A stretch of DNA of 33,505 nt from Acidimicrobiales bacterium (GTDB lineage Bacteria; Actinomycetota; Acidimicrobiia; Acidimicrobiales; RAAP-2). The stretch covers positions 1 through 33,505 of the forward strand of contig JADGOG010000017.1 in NCBI GenBank assembly GCA_017883065.1. Reading direction: 5' to 3'. Positions 1-7,874 of the stretch are shown one piece after another. The notes under the pieces were generated by a model, which saw only the letters and a list, made by a program, of their open reading frames with translations, was not told the DNA's origin and did not search any database. Made by a program: the position numbers and the translations under genes. Each line of letters opens with the position of its first letter. The first letter of the stretch is position 1.

Positions 1-73
1 TCAGACAGTCCGAAACCGACGTCGGTGGCTGGTCCATGCACCGATGCAACCGACGTCACTAGAAGGAGCCTTG

Positions 74-2332
74 ATGACCTGGGTCCCGTGGATTGGTATC
101 TCCACTCTCGTCTTCGTTGTCGCCGTTGGTGCTGCTGTCACCCTGCGGCGCCGTGGCGACAGGGGCCATCGCCACTCCGCGGGCATCAGCCAACTGACCC
201 GGAGAACCCGCCGGATCGCAGTGGTGGTCGGTGCTGCTCTTGTCGCCTTGGCCAGTGTGCTCATTGCACCGGCATTCGCGAGTGGGAGTTCGGTCACGGC
301 GGGGGCCGTCTCCGTCTCCTCGACGATCGCAGGGGGCCCGGCGACGTACACCGTCAGCTTCACGACGAGCCCCGGTGGTGCGTTGGTCGCCGTGAACAAT
401 GACTCCATCACGCTCGTCGGACCCGGCAATACGTCGTTTTCGAGCTCTCCCGGTGACTACGCCGTCAACGGGGTCGCCGCAACATCAGCATCCACCTCGC
501 CTCACAGCGTGACGATCGTCACTCCCGTTGACGTGGGGTTGTCGACTTCGGTCACCGTCGTGGCGAGCAACACGACCAACATCTCGACAGCCGGAGGGTC
601 GTACTCCCTGTCGGTGAACACGTCGGTAGACACGACTCCGACCACGATCGGCACCTACGCGATCGGAGCGGGCCCCGCCTTCCAGGTCCAGCTGCTCGCC
701 GGCAACCATCAGACCGCACCTGACGGAACGGCGTTCGCACAGACACTGAGCGCCACGGTCGAAGACCAGTTCCACAATCCCGTCGCCGGGGCATCCGTGC
801 AGTTCACACCGGTGGCCGGAGGTTCAGGCTCCAACGGTGCATTCGCGGGGACGAGCCCCTACATCACGACCTCGGACTCGGCCGGGCTGATCACCTCCTC
901 TGCACTGACCGCCAACGGGATTCCTGGTTCCTTCACTGTCCAGGTGCACTCGGGCGCAACCACCTTGAACAACCCTTTCACCGAGACCATCCAGACCGGA
1001 GGGGCCAGCCAGCTGCTGCCGACCGAAGGGTCGCTCCAGAGCGCCGTGCTGGGCACCGGATTCTCCACGCCCTTCAGCGTCACACTGCAGGATCCGTTCG
1101 GAGTCCCGATACCCGGCACCCCCGTGACCTTCACCGCTCCGTCGACCGGAGCGAGCGGCACCTTTGCCAACGGCACCAACACGGTGACGATCACCACCAA
1201 CGGTTCCGGCGTGGCCACTGCCACGCCATTCACGGCGAACGGGATCTCAGGTGCGTACCCGGTGTTCGCGACGACGGGCACGCTCACCACCGGCTTCGTG
1301 GCCAGCAACATCACTCTGCCCGGTCCGCCGACCATCATCACCGCCACCCCGCTCGACGCCAGCGTCCGGATCCGGTGGGCTGCTCCCGTGTTCACCGGAG
1401 CCAGTCCGATCACCGCCTACGTCATCACGCCGTCCTCCGGACCCGCGGTGACGGTCAGCAGCACCACCACGATGGCGGTGGTCGGTGGGCTGGTCGACGG
1501 GACGCCCTACTCCTTCACCGTCTCCGCCATCAACGCGGTGGGGACCGGACCACCCTCGGCTCCCTCCAACCCGGTCACGCCGCGCCTGGCCGGCTACTGG
1601 CTGGTCGCCTCCGACGGCGGCATCTTCACCTTCGGCAACCACCACTTCGACGGTTCCACCGGCGCAGTGCACCTGAACAGTCCGATCGTGGGCATGGCGG
1701 CCACACCCGACGGCAAGGGCTACTGGCTGGTCGCCTCGGACGGCGGGATCTTCGCCTTCGGCGATGCCAAGTTCTTCGGTTCGGCGGGCCGGCTGCCCCT
1801 CAAGAAGCCGATCGTGGCGATGAACAGCACCGCTGACGGCCTGGGCTACTGGCTGGTCGCCTCCGACGGCGGCATCTTCGCCTTCGGCGATGCCAAGTAC
1901 CACGGCTCGGGCGGGTCCCACCATCTCAACAAGCCGATCGTGGGCATGGCTTCAACCCCGCAGGGGGCCGGCTACTGGCTGGTCGCCTCCGACGGCGGCA
2001 TCTTCTCCTTCGGTACGGCCAAGTTCCACGGCTCCACCGGAGCGATCGCCCTCAACAAGCCGATCGTGGGCATGGCCGGCACCCCGGACGGCAAGGGCTA
2101 CTGGCTGGTCGCCTCCGACGGCGGCATCTTCACCTTCGGCGGCGCACCGTTCTTCGGTTCGACCGGGGCGGTGACCCTGCAGAAGCCGATCGTGGGCATG
2201 GTGCCATCCCCGACGGGCAGGGGCTACTGGTTGGTGGCGGCCGACGGCGGCATCTTCACCTTCGGCGACGCCAGCTTCTACGGATCCACCGGCGCCCTCC
2301 ACCTCCGGGCGCCGATCGTCGGGCTCGGCTGA
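74..2332 (+). CDS. Secreted/anchored Ig-like, Fn3 and GYW-repeat surface protein
   Basis: Protein of 752 aa. The ATG at 74 is preferred to the in-frame ATG at 44 because AGAAGGAG at 61-68 sits 5 nt before it. The N-terminus has a hydrophobic segment (about residues 3-24), an Arg-rich stretch, and a second hydrophobic segment (about 48-69) ending in AFA-S, which could be a signal peptide or anchor. Next come beta-rich Ser/Thr/Gly modules: two resemble bacterial Ig-like (Big_1/invasin) domains ('VEDQFHNPVAGASVQFTP', 'LQDPFGVPIPGTPVTFTA'), followed by a fibronectin type III domain ('ASPITAYVITPSSGP', 'GTPYSFTVSAINAVG'). The C-terminal third is six 42-residue repeats beginning GYWLVASDGGIF, probably a beta-propeller-like fold. 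No catalytic motif is visible. I infer an exported adhesin or cell-wall protein. Protein repeats of this kind are, to my knowledge, common in Acidimicrobiia; the ligand is unknown. Confidence 0.8.
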   Translation: MTWVPWIGISTLVFVVAVGAAVTLRRRGDRGHRHSAGISQLTRRTRRIAVVVGAALVALASVLIAPAFASGSSVTAGAVSVSSTIAGGPATYTVSFTTSPGGALVAVNNDSITLVGPGNTSFSSSPGDYAVNGVAATSASTSPHSVTIVTPVDVGLSTSVTVVASNTTNISTAGGSYSLSVNTSVDTTPTTIGTYAIGAGPAFQVQLLAGNHQTAPDGTAFAQTLSATVEDQFHNPVAGASVQFTPVAGGSGSNGAFAGTSPYITTSDSAGLITSSALTANGIPGSFTVQVHSGATTLNNPFTETIQTGGASQLLPTEGSLQSAVLGTGFSTPFSVTLQDPFGVPIPGTPVTFTAPSTGASGTFANGTNTVTITTNGSGVATATPFTANGISGAYPVFATTGTLTTGFVASNITLPGPPTIITATPLDASVRIRWAAPVFTGASPITAYVITPSSGPAVTVSSTTTMAVVGGLVDGTPYSFTVSAINAVGTGPPSAPSNPVTPRLAGYWLVASDGGIFTFGNHHFDGSTGAVHLNSPIVGMAATPDGKGYWLVASDGGIFAFGDAKFFGSAGRLPLKKPIVAMNSTADGLGYWLVASDGGIFAFGDAKYHGSGGSHHLNKPIVGMASTPQGAGYWLVASDGGIFSFGTAKFHGSTGAIALNKPIVGMAGTPDGKGYWLVASDGGIFTFGGAPFFGSTGAVTLQKPIVGMVPSPTGRGYWLVAADGGIFTFGDASFYGSTGALHLRAPIVGLG
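1592..2329 (+). repeat. Six tandem 126-bp repeats coding for GYWLVASDGGIF units
   Basis: In-frame tandem repeats of 126 bp (42 aa) begin at about 1592, 1718, 1844, 1970, 2096 and 2222; the last is cut short by the stop codon. Each encodes GYWLVA(S/A)DGGIF, then a G-rich turn, F(F/H/Y)GS, and PIVGM. The DNA is strongly conserved over the first 35 bp or so of each unit, so unequal recombination could change copy number. Confidence 0.9.
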
Positions 2333-2460
2333 GCCCCGATCCACGGGCACCGGTGGCCGGTTCCGTGGTATGAGTTCCGTGTCGCTTCAGGCACTGTCGG
2401 GGGGATCTGACGGTTGCCCGGAGGCGAACGGGACCAAGGACGACGACTCAGGGGGGATCG

Positions 2461-3903
2461 ATGCGAGCACGCCAGAGGGCAGCCGTTCTCACGGCGCTGT
2501 CATTGGGGATTGCCGCCACCGTCAGCACAATGCCGAGCACAGTCGGAGCCAAGGTGCTGTCCGCCCCGGTCTTCTCCAGCAAGTCCGTGGCCAAGGCCAA
2601 GGCGCTCCGACCCTTCTCCTTCACCATCAAGGCCAAGGGCAACCCGGTCCCGACCGTGGCGGTCACCAGCACACTTCCCACCGGCGTCACCTTCACCCCC
2701 GGGGTGAAGGGGATGGCCACCCTCAGCGGCACCGTGCCCTTCAGGGAGTCGGTGCCGATCTCACTCCAGGCCGCCAACAGTCAGGGGACCACCACCCAAT
2801 CCCTCTCGCTGGTCGCCACCGGGCTTCCCGGGATTCGCCACGTCTTCGTGATCATGCTGGAGAACGAGGGGTACAACGACACCTTCGGCTCGCCGTCGAG
2901 TGACCCGTACCTCGCCACCACCTTGCCCTCGCAGGGCGCGTTGCTCGAGAACTACTACGGGGTCGGCCACTTCTCCAACGACAACTACACGGCCTTCGTC
3001 TCGGGCCAGCCGCCCAACTCGGCCAATCAGAACGACTGCATTGGCGGCTTCGTCAATTTTCCGGCGGGCTCCAATCTCGACGCCAACGGCATCCAGCAGG
3101 GCGCCGGGTGCGTCTATCCCGCCGACGTCCCGACGGTGACCGGTCAGCTCACCGCCAAGGGGTTCGACTGGAAGGGCTACATGGAGGACATGGGGAACAT
3201 CCCCACCCGCGAGTCCGCCACGTGCGCGCATCCGACGATCGGATCAGGTGACCCCACGTTGGCCGCCACCGCCGGCGACGGCTACGCCACCCGGCACGAC
3301 CCCTTCGTCTACTTCCACTCCGTCATCGACAACACCACGTCGTGCGGCCAGAACGTGGTGCCACTGGGCACCACCGTGGGTTCGTTGCCGGCAGGGACGC
3401 CGGTCGGTGTGACCGGCCTGGCCACAGACTTGCAGTCCATCGCCACCACCCCCAACCTGAGCTTCATCTCGCCCAACCTGTGCAACGACGGGCACGACTA
3501 CCCATGTGCCAGCCAGGCGTCGGGGGCCTCGCGACTGGCCGACGTGGACACGTTCCTGCAGACCTGGGTACCCCTGATCGAGGCCTCGCCGGCCTTCTTG
3601 AAGGACGGCCTGCTGGAGGTCACCTTTGACGAAGCCGACGTCTCGCCCATCGACGCCACCTCCTGCTGTGGCGAGACCCCGGGGCCGGCGGCACTGGCCG
3701 GTGGGAACGGCCGGTCGGGACCCGGCGGCGGTCGCACCGGGACGGTACTGATCTCGCCGTTCATCACACCGGGCGTGCTGGTCAAGGGGAAGTACAACCA
3801 CTACTCGTCCCTGGCCTCGATCGAGGATCTCTTCAACCTGCCTCGCCTGGGCGAGGCGAAGACGGTCACCTCCAACTTCGACAAGAACATCTACCTGAAG
3901 TAG
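2461..3903 (+). CDS. Secreted phosphoesterase (phospholipase C / acid phosphatase family)
   Basis: Protein of 480 aa. The ATG is preceded by AGGGGGG at 2450-2456. An N-terminal signal peptide probably ends near TVGA-K (residue 30). Residues about 48-120 look like a putative Ig (He_PIG) domain ('PTVAVTSTLPTGVTF...GMATLSGTVP'). The catalytic part resembles the PF04185 phosphoesterase family (phospholipase C, AcpA-type acid phosphatase): 'HVFVIMLENEGYNDTFG' (metal-binding E/N at about 134-136), then 'GHDYPC', 'EVTFDEADVS', 'GRTGTVLISPFITPG' and the closing 'YNHYSSLASIEDLFNLPRLG'. Cysteines are frequent, as in exported proteins. The enzyme probably hydrolyses phosphomonoesters or phosphodiesters outside the cell; the substrate cannot be told from sequence. 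It lies 128 bp after the repeat protein on the same strand, so the two may be co-expressed. Confidence 0.85.
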   Translation: MRARQRAAVLTALSLGIAATVSTMPSTVGAKVLSAPVFSSKSVAKAKALRPFSFTIKAKGNPVPTVAVTSTLPTGVTFTPGVKGMATLSGTVPFRESVPISLQAANSQGTTTQSLSLVATGLPGIRHVFVIMLENEGYNDTFGSPSSDPYLATTLPSQGALLENYYGVGHFSNDNYTAFVSGQPPNSANQNDCIGGFVNFPAGSNLDANGIQQGAGCVYPADVPTVTGQLTAKGFDWKGYMEDMGNIPTRESATCAHPTIGSGDPTLAATAGDGYATRHDPFVYFHSVIDNTTSCGQNVVPLGTTVGSLPAGTPVGVTGLATDLQSIATTPNLSFISPNLCNDGHDYPCASQASGASRLADVDTFLQTWVPLIEASPAFLKDGLLEVTFDEADVSPIDATSCCGETPGPAALAGGNGRSGPGGGRTGTVLISPFITPGVLVKGKYNHYSSLASIEDLFNLPRLGEAKTVTSNFDKNIYLK

Positions 3904-3939
3904 CCGTCCGTCGGGAGGGCGCGTCGCCGACCTGCGGCG

Positions 3940-3957
3940 GGTCACTCCGGGATGACC
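3940..3957. terminator. Weak hairpin between convergent genes
   Basis: GGTCA (3940-3944) and TGACC (3953-3957) can pair around an 8-nt loop in the 58-bp gap between the phosphoesterase and GH43 genes. The stem is only 5 bp and there is no T-run, so a terminator role is tentative. Confidence 0.25.
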
Positions 3958-3961
3958 GCGC

Positions 3962-5776
3962 TCAGTCGGCCCCGAAGAAGGGTGCTCCGAAGGAGAAGAT
4001 GCCTCCGTCGGAGGCCACCATCCAGTAGCCCCCGGTGGCCGGGTCAGTGGCCATGCCCACGATGGGCTGGTTGAGTCGGGACCCGCCCATCGACCCGTGG
4101 AACCGGGCGTCACCGAACGAGAAGATCCCCCCGTCGGAGGCCACGAACCAGTAGCCGTTGCCGCTGACCGTGGCGGACATGCCGTTCACCGGTCGATTGA
4201 GTCGGAGATTGCCGGTCGAACCCCGGAAGGGCGCTCCGAAGGCGAAGATGCCGCCGTCGGTGGCCACCTCCCAGTACCCGCCGGTGGCGTTGTCAGCGCT
4301 GATCCCCACCACCGGCTGGTTGAGGTGCCGTCCACCCATCGACCCGTGGAACCGGGCGTCGCCGAAGGCGAAGATACCGCCGTCGGTGGCCACCAGCCAG
4401 TAGCCCCGACCGTCGGGGGTGGGGGCCAGATCGACCACGGGAGCGTTGAGGTGCCGCCCGCCCATCGATCCGAAGAATCCTGCGTCTCCGAAGGTGAACG
4501 TCCCCCCGTCGGAGGCCACCAGCCAGTAGCCCCGACCGTCCGGCGTGGCCACGATGTGGTCGATGGGGGCGTTGAGGTGCAGGCCGGCCAACGAGCCGAA
4601 GCTCTGCGCCGCTCCGTGCACCGAGACGTCACCCTGGGCATCCACCAGCCAGTAGCCCGATCCCGACGGTGTGGAGGCCATGCCGGTCACCGGGAACGAG
4701 AGTGGGGTCACGCTGAGGGGGGAGACGAACAGCCGGCGGGCCCCGCCGCACGCGTAGTCCGTGCACCCCGGTCGCCACGCCGCGTACCCGACCTGCCAGT
4801 GGCCGGACTGGTCGGCGAAGAGCGAGCCACCCCCCGGACCCGACGCCGAGCCGCCGGACGTGAGCAACGGGCCCCGAGCGTCGGGGGTGCACGGGCCGGC
4901 CGGACCCGCGCAGGTGGCGAACGCCTCGGCGTAGGACGGCGAGTTGTAGGCCCCCACCGAGAACATCAAGAGGTAGGAGGATCCGACCAGGGCCAGGCTC
5001 GGGTTCTCGATGGTGGTCTCCCAGGGGAAGTGGACCGTGTCCTGGCCCAGCACCAGGGTCGGCGATCCCACCAGCGACACGCCGTCCGGGCTGAGCTGTT
5101 GGGACCACAGCCGTGCCGGTTGGCCGGAGCCACCGTCGTTGGACTTCCAGATGAGATAGGCACGCCCGGTGGCCGGATCGACGAACGGGCTCGGATCGAT
5201 GGCCCCACCCAGGCCCGGCTGGCAGAGGAGCGGGCCCGACGAGTTGTCGGTGAACACCGGATGGGACGTGTCGAGCGTGGGTGCGGTGGCCACGGACAGG
5301 CAGTCGTAACCGGTGTCGCCACCGTGTCCGACCTGGGCGGCGTCGTAGTAGAGGAGCCAACGTCCGCCCCAGGCGAAGACGCCCGGCGAGGTCTGGGTGT
5401 CGGGCTGCTCCCACCCCGGGGTGATGGGCAGGGCGCTCGAGCCGTGCGAGGTGTGGGTGTAGGCCCCCCACCCGGACAGCGGGGAGCCCGAGGTGTCCAC
5501 CAGGACCTGCAGGTTGTTCCCCAGCACGGTGCCGGTGGTGAAGGCGAAGTAGGTGGAGCCGACCCGCACCAGGTCGGGATCGGGGGCGTCGGCGTCGAAG
5601 ACCGGTGCGCCGGGTGGTTGGACGGCGATGGCGTGGGAAGGAACGGGCGGGCTCGACGCCCCGGCGGCCGCGCTCTGGTCGACCACCGATCCGGAGGCGA
5701 CCAGGAGGACGAGGCCCAGGGCCGGCGCCCACCCCCGGACTCGTGGACGGTGAGGGCCCGGGGTGTGATCGCTCAT
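3962..5776 (-). CDS. Secreted GH43-like five-bladed propeller protein with GYW repeats
   Basis: Protein of 604 aa. The ATG at 5776 (MSDHTPG) follows GTGGGGACA; an in-frame ATG 36 nt further upstream has no better support. The signal peptide covers about residues 17-40. Residues 55-360 resemble glycoside hydrolase family 43 (arabinanase/xylosidase type). The three family acidic positions are visible: D66 in 'APDPDLVRVGSTYFAF' (base), D194 in 'GAIDPSPFVDPATGRAYLIW' (pKa modulator) and E257 in 'TIENPSLALVGSSYLLMF' (acid). Residues about 374-604 are six GYW(L/E/F/M)VA(S/T)DGGIF repeats like those of the protein encoded at 74-2332. Fusion of a GH43 module to these repeats suggests polysaccharide binding or degradation at the cell surface. 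Substrate specificity is not assignable. The gene converges on the phosphoesterase gene, with a 58-bp gap. Confidence 0.8.
   Translation of the reverse strand: MSDHTPGPHRPRVRGWAPALGLVLLVASGSVVDQSAAAGASSPPVPSHAIAVQPPGAPVFDADAPDPDLVRVGSTYFAFTTGTVLGNNLQVLVDTSGSPLSGWGAYTHTSHGSSALPITPGWEQPDTQTSPGVFAWGGRWLLYYDAAQVGHGGDTGYDCLSVATAPTLDTSHPVFTDNSSGPLLCQPGLGGAIDPSPFVDPATGRAYLIWKSNDGGSGQPARLWSQQLSPDGVSLVGSPTLVLGQDTVHFPWETTIENPSLALVGSSYLLMFSVGAYNSPSYAEAFATCAGPAGPCTPDARGPLLTSGGSASGPGGGSLFADQSGHWQVGYAAWRPGCTDYACGGARRLFVSPLSVTPLSFPVTGMASTPSGSGYWLVDAQGDVSVHGAAQSFGSLAGLHLNAPIDHIVATPDGRGYWLVASDGGTFTFGDAGFFGSMGGRHLNAPVVDLAPTPDGRGYWLVATDGGIFAFGDARFHGSMGGRHLNQPVVGISADNATGGYWEVATDGGIFAFGAPFRGSTGNLRLNRPVNGMSATVSGNGYWFVASDGGIFSFGDARFHGSMGGSRLNQPIVGMATDPATGGYWMVASDGGIFSFGAPFFGAD
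3965..4657 (-). repeat. Six GYW repeats in the C-terminus of the GH43-like protein
   Basis: Read on the minus strand, six units start with GYWLVDAQGDV, GYWLVASDGGTF, GYWLVATDGGIF, GYWEVATDGGIF, GYWFVASDGGIF and GYWMVASDGGIF. Unit length is about 40-42 aa and the last unit is truncated. The units are more divergent from each other than those at 1592-2329, especially the first. Confidence 0.85.
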
Positions 5777-5816
5777 TGTCCCCACTATCGGCAGGAAGTC
5801 GGCCCGACCCAAGGGC

Positions 5817-5822
5817 TACTGT
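5817..5822 (+). promoter_or_regulatory. -10 box for the VOC gene
   Basis: TACTGT fits TANNNT and would start transcription near 5829. That leaves a leader of about 20 nt holding GAGGGGAGG before the ATG at 5849. No clear -35 box is visible. Confidence 0.4.
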
Positions 5823-5848
5823 GGCCCTGCGAACGAGGGGAGGTGGCC

Positions 5849-6406
5849 ATGTCGTCGTCGGAGCGGGGCTTCGAATTCAGGGGGATCAATCACCTGGCAC
5901 TGGTCTGCGCCGACATGGCCCGCACCGTGGACTTCTACTCCGGCGTGCTCGGGATGCCGTTGGTCAAGACCATCGAGCTCCCCTTCGGCATGGGCCAGCA
6001 CTTCTTCTTCGACTGTGGAGGAGGAGACTGCCTGGCGTTCTTCTGGTTCCCCGACGCACCCGCCGCCGCCCCGGGGATCTCCGCACCGGCCGGTCGCCCC
6101 GATCAGGGCAGCCTGGCCAGCGCCGTCGGGTCGATGAACCACGTCGCCTTCGCCGTGCCCCCCGAGCGCATGGAGGAGTACCGGGATCGGCTGCGTGCCG
6201 CCGGCGTGGACTGCACCGAGGTGGCCAACCACGATGACAGTGAGCTGGGGATCGCCGACCACCTCCACCCCGGGGTCTTCGTCCGGTCGATCTACTTTCA
6301 GGATCCCGACGGCATCCTGCTCGAATTCGCCTGCTGGCTCCGGCCCTTCGAAGCCGGTGACGTCGCCCACCTGCCCTCGGCTGCGGCCGATCCGGCCGGG
6401 GCGTGA
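5849..6406 (+). CDS. VOC-superfamily (glyoxalase/dioxygenase fold) protein
   Basis: Protein of 185 aa. The ATG follows GAGGGGAGG at 5835-5843. The frame is open far upstream, but only because of GC-rich codon bias. Vicinal oxygen chelate signatures: 'GINHLALVCADMARTVDFYSGVLGMPLVKT' at the N-terminus, 'SMNHVAFAVPPERMEEYRDRLRAAGVDC' in the middle and 'SIYFQDPDGILLEFACW' at the end. The two His of the HLAL and HVAF strands and the Glu of LLEF are the usual metal ligands. Families with this layout include extradiol dioxygenases and glyoxalase-like lyases; the exact reaction cannot be assigned. It opens a + strand series of four enzymes (5849-8798) and is divergent from the GH43-like gene. Confidence 0.85.
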   Translation: MSSSERGFEFRGINHLALVCADMARTVDFYSGVLGMPLVKTIELPFGMGQHFFFDCGGGDCLAFFWFPDAPAAAPGISAPAGRPDQGSLASAVGSMNHVAFAVPPERMEEYRDRLRAAGVDCTEVANHDDSELGIADHLHPGVFVRSIYFQDPDGILLEFACWLRPFEAGDVAHLPSAAADPAGA

Positions 6407-6466
6407 TCCACCCGACACCCACGGCCCGGATGACCCGCCGTGCCTGACCTGATCCCTGGAGGCCCC

Positions 6467-7411
6467 ATGCCCCTCACCCGTCCCTACGATGTCGATCCCG
6501 CCGACGAGCAGCTGCACCGGCCCGACAACGAGACCCTCTGGAACGAGTCCTACTATCTCGACTTCGTCACCGGGGACGGCGCCCTGGCCGGCTACGTCAG
6601 GATCGGCCTCTATCCGAACCTGGGGGTGACCTGGTGGACCACCATGGTGGTGGGGCCGGACCGACCGGTGACCGCCTCGGTCGCCTACGACCTGCCGGCG
6701 GGATCCGGACCCGGTCTGGTGCTGGACTCGAAGGGGGTCGCCGTCTCCGGGGAGATCGTGCGTCCTCTCGAGACGATGCGCGTGCACGGCTCGGCCCCGG
6801 CGGTCGACCACGCGGGCCCGACCGGCGTCTACCAGGGGGATCCGGGCCGGCCGACCACCGTCGGACTGGATCTGACCTGGACCACCGACGGCGTGCCGTA
6901 CCACTACGACGTGACGACCCGCTACGAGATCCCTTGCCTGGTCAACGGCGAGGTGACCGTCGGGGGCAGTCGGTTCGAGGTTGTCGGCCAGGGTCAACGG
7001 GACCACTCGTGGGGGGTGCGCGACTGGTGGGCGTTCGGCTGGTGCTGGGCCGCGGCGCGGCTGGATGACGGGACGCGCCTGCATGTGGCCGACATCAGGA
7101 TCCCGGGGAGCCCACTGGCCTTCGGCTACATCCAACCCCCGGGTGGCGGTGTGCTCCCGGTGTCCTCGCTCTCGGTCTCCGAGGAGCTCGGGGACGAGGG
7201 CATGCCACGGTCGGCCCGCATGCTGGTCGAGCCGGGAGGCATCGAGCTCGACATCCGGCCGGTGGCCTTCGGCCCCCTGGTGCTGACCGCGGACGACGGA
7301 CGGGTGAGCCGGTTCCCGCGGGCGGCGGCCACCTTCGCCGCGGCCGACGGTCGGACGGGCACCGGGTGGATCGAGTGGAACCAGCCGGAGCACGCGATGC
7401 CCGGGCACTAG
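6467..7411 (+). CDS. CrtC/lipocalin-like (DUF7064/7065-type) protein
   Basis: Protein of 314 aa. The start MPLTRPYDVDP is chosen because GGAGG (6458-6462) lies 4 nt before this ATG; an in-frame ATG at 6440 lacks a ribosome site. Near the N-terminus 'DNETLWNESYYLDFVTGDG' and later 'GQRDHSWGVRDWWAFGWCWAAARLDDGTRLHVADIR' resemble the lipocalin-like folds of hydroxyneurosporene-synthase (CrtC)-related proteins of actinobacteria. No signal peptide or membrane segment is seen. Proteins of this kind are thought to bind or hydrate hydrophobic ligands, but I cannot assign a reaction. The neighbours (VOC protein, thioesterase, LLM oxidoreductase) suggest degradation of a lipid or terpenoid-like compound; that is inference. 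Only 9 bp separate it from the next gene. Confidence 0.65.
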   Translation: MPLTRPYDVDPADEQLHRPDNETLWNESYYLDFVTGDGALAGYVRIGLYPNLGVTWWTTMVVGPDRPVTASVAYDLPAGSGPGLVLDSKGVAVSGEIVRPLETMRVHGSAPAVDHAGPTGVYQGDPGRPTTVGLDLTWTTDGVPYHYDVTTRYEIPCLVNGEVTVGGSRFEVVGQGQRDHSWGVRDWWAFGWCWAAARLDDGTRLHVADIRIPGSPLAFGYIQPPGGGVLPVSSLSVSEELGDEGMPRSARMLVEPGGIELDIRPVAFGPLVLTADDGRVSRFPRAAATFAAADGRTGTGWIEWNQPEHAMPGH

Positions 7412-7414
7412 GTT
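7409..7414 (+). promoter_or_regulatory. -10 box for a leaderless thioesterase transcript
   Basis: TAGGTT fits TANNNT, and the GTG start at 7421 comes 6 nt later with no Shine-Dalgarno sequence. The first three bases are the stop codon of the preceding gene. This predicts an internal leaderless start, though read-through from upstream is also likely. Confidence 0.45.
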
Positions 7415-7420
7415 CACGTC

Positions 7421-7864
7421 GTGCGCGTCTCGCTGATCCCGTCGACCGACCCCGGTGACTACACCTTCGTGCACCGGATCCGGACCCGCTTCGCTGAGAC
7501 GGACGCCATGGGCGTCATCCACCACGGCGCCTACGCCCCCTATCTCGAGGAGGCACGGGTCGAGCTGCTGCGGGCGGCGGGATTCCCCTACGACAAGGTC
7601 CGCTCCGGCGGTATCGAATTCGCCGTGCTCGAGCTCTACGTGCGCTATCGCCAACCGCTCCACTTCGACGACGTCGTCGACATCTCGGTGGCGGTCGGCA
7701 AGGTCACCCGAACCACGTTTCAGATCGCGTATCTCCTGCAGGTCGCCGGTGGGACCCGTGCCACCGCGGTGACCGTCCACGGGGCGGTCGACTCCGCCGG
7801 GCGCCCGGCGCGCCTCCCGGCGTGGCTGTCCGGGATCGTACCGTCGGCCGACCCGGCGGCATAG
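7421..7864 (+). CDS. Hotdog-fold acyl-CoA thioesterase (4HBT/YbgC type)
   Basis: Protein of 147 aa starting with GTG. It shows the 4-hydroxybenzoyl-CoA thioesterase pattern 'RFAETDAMGVIHHGAYAPYLEEARVELLR', with Asp28 as the likely catalytic acid, then 'VLELYVRYRQPLHFDDVVDISVAVGKVTRTTFQIAYLL'. Length and motif order match the YbgC/FadM group, which hydrolyses acyl-CoA thioesters in the cytoplasm. It lies 9 bp after the CrtC-like gene and 10 bp before the LLM oxidoreductase gene, consistent with an operon, although a TAGGTT box 6 nt before the GTG could give it a leaderless transcript of its own. The acyl substrate is unknown. Confidence 0.85.
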   Translation: MRVSLIPSTDPGDYTFVHRIRTRFAETDAMGVIHHGAYAPYLEEARVELLRAAGFPYDKVRSGGIEFAVLELYVRYRQPLHFDDVVDISVAVGKVTRTTFQIAYLLQVAGGTRATAVTVHGAVDSAGRPARLPAWLSGIVPSADPAA

Positions 7865-7874
7865 GAAGGCTCGG

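Noticed and set aside
1-429. Minus-strand open frame of 142 codons at the left edge
   Set aside because: It is antisense to the signal region of the surface protein, has no start signal or motif, and shows shadow-like composition.
1592-2329. Regular repeats considered as a CRISPR or satellite array
   Set aside because: The 126-bp period is in frame, units touch each other without spacers, and they encode a conserved protein motif.
4097-5848. Very long open + strand frame running into the VOC gene, opposite the GH43-like gene
   Set aside because: It is the GC-rich shadow of the minus-strand gene: composition is Gly/Arg/Pro/Glu-rich without domains, and the VOC gene has its own ribosome site at 5835-5843.
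5816-7780. Long minus-strand open frame across the VOC, CrtC-like and thioesterase genes
   Set aside because: The translated sequence is low-complexity Gly/Arg/Val/Asp-rich, spans three well-recognised + strand genes, and has no motif.
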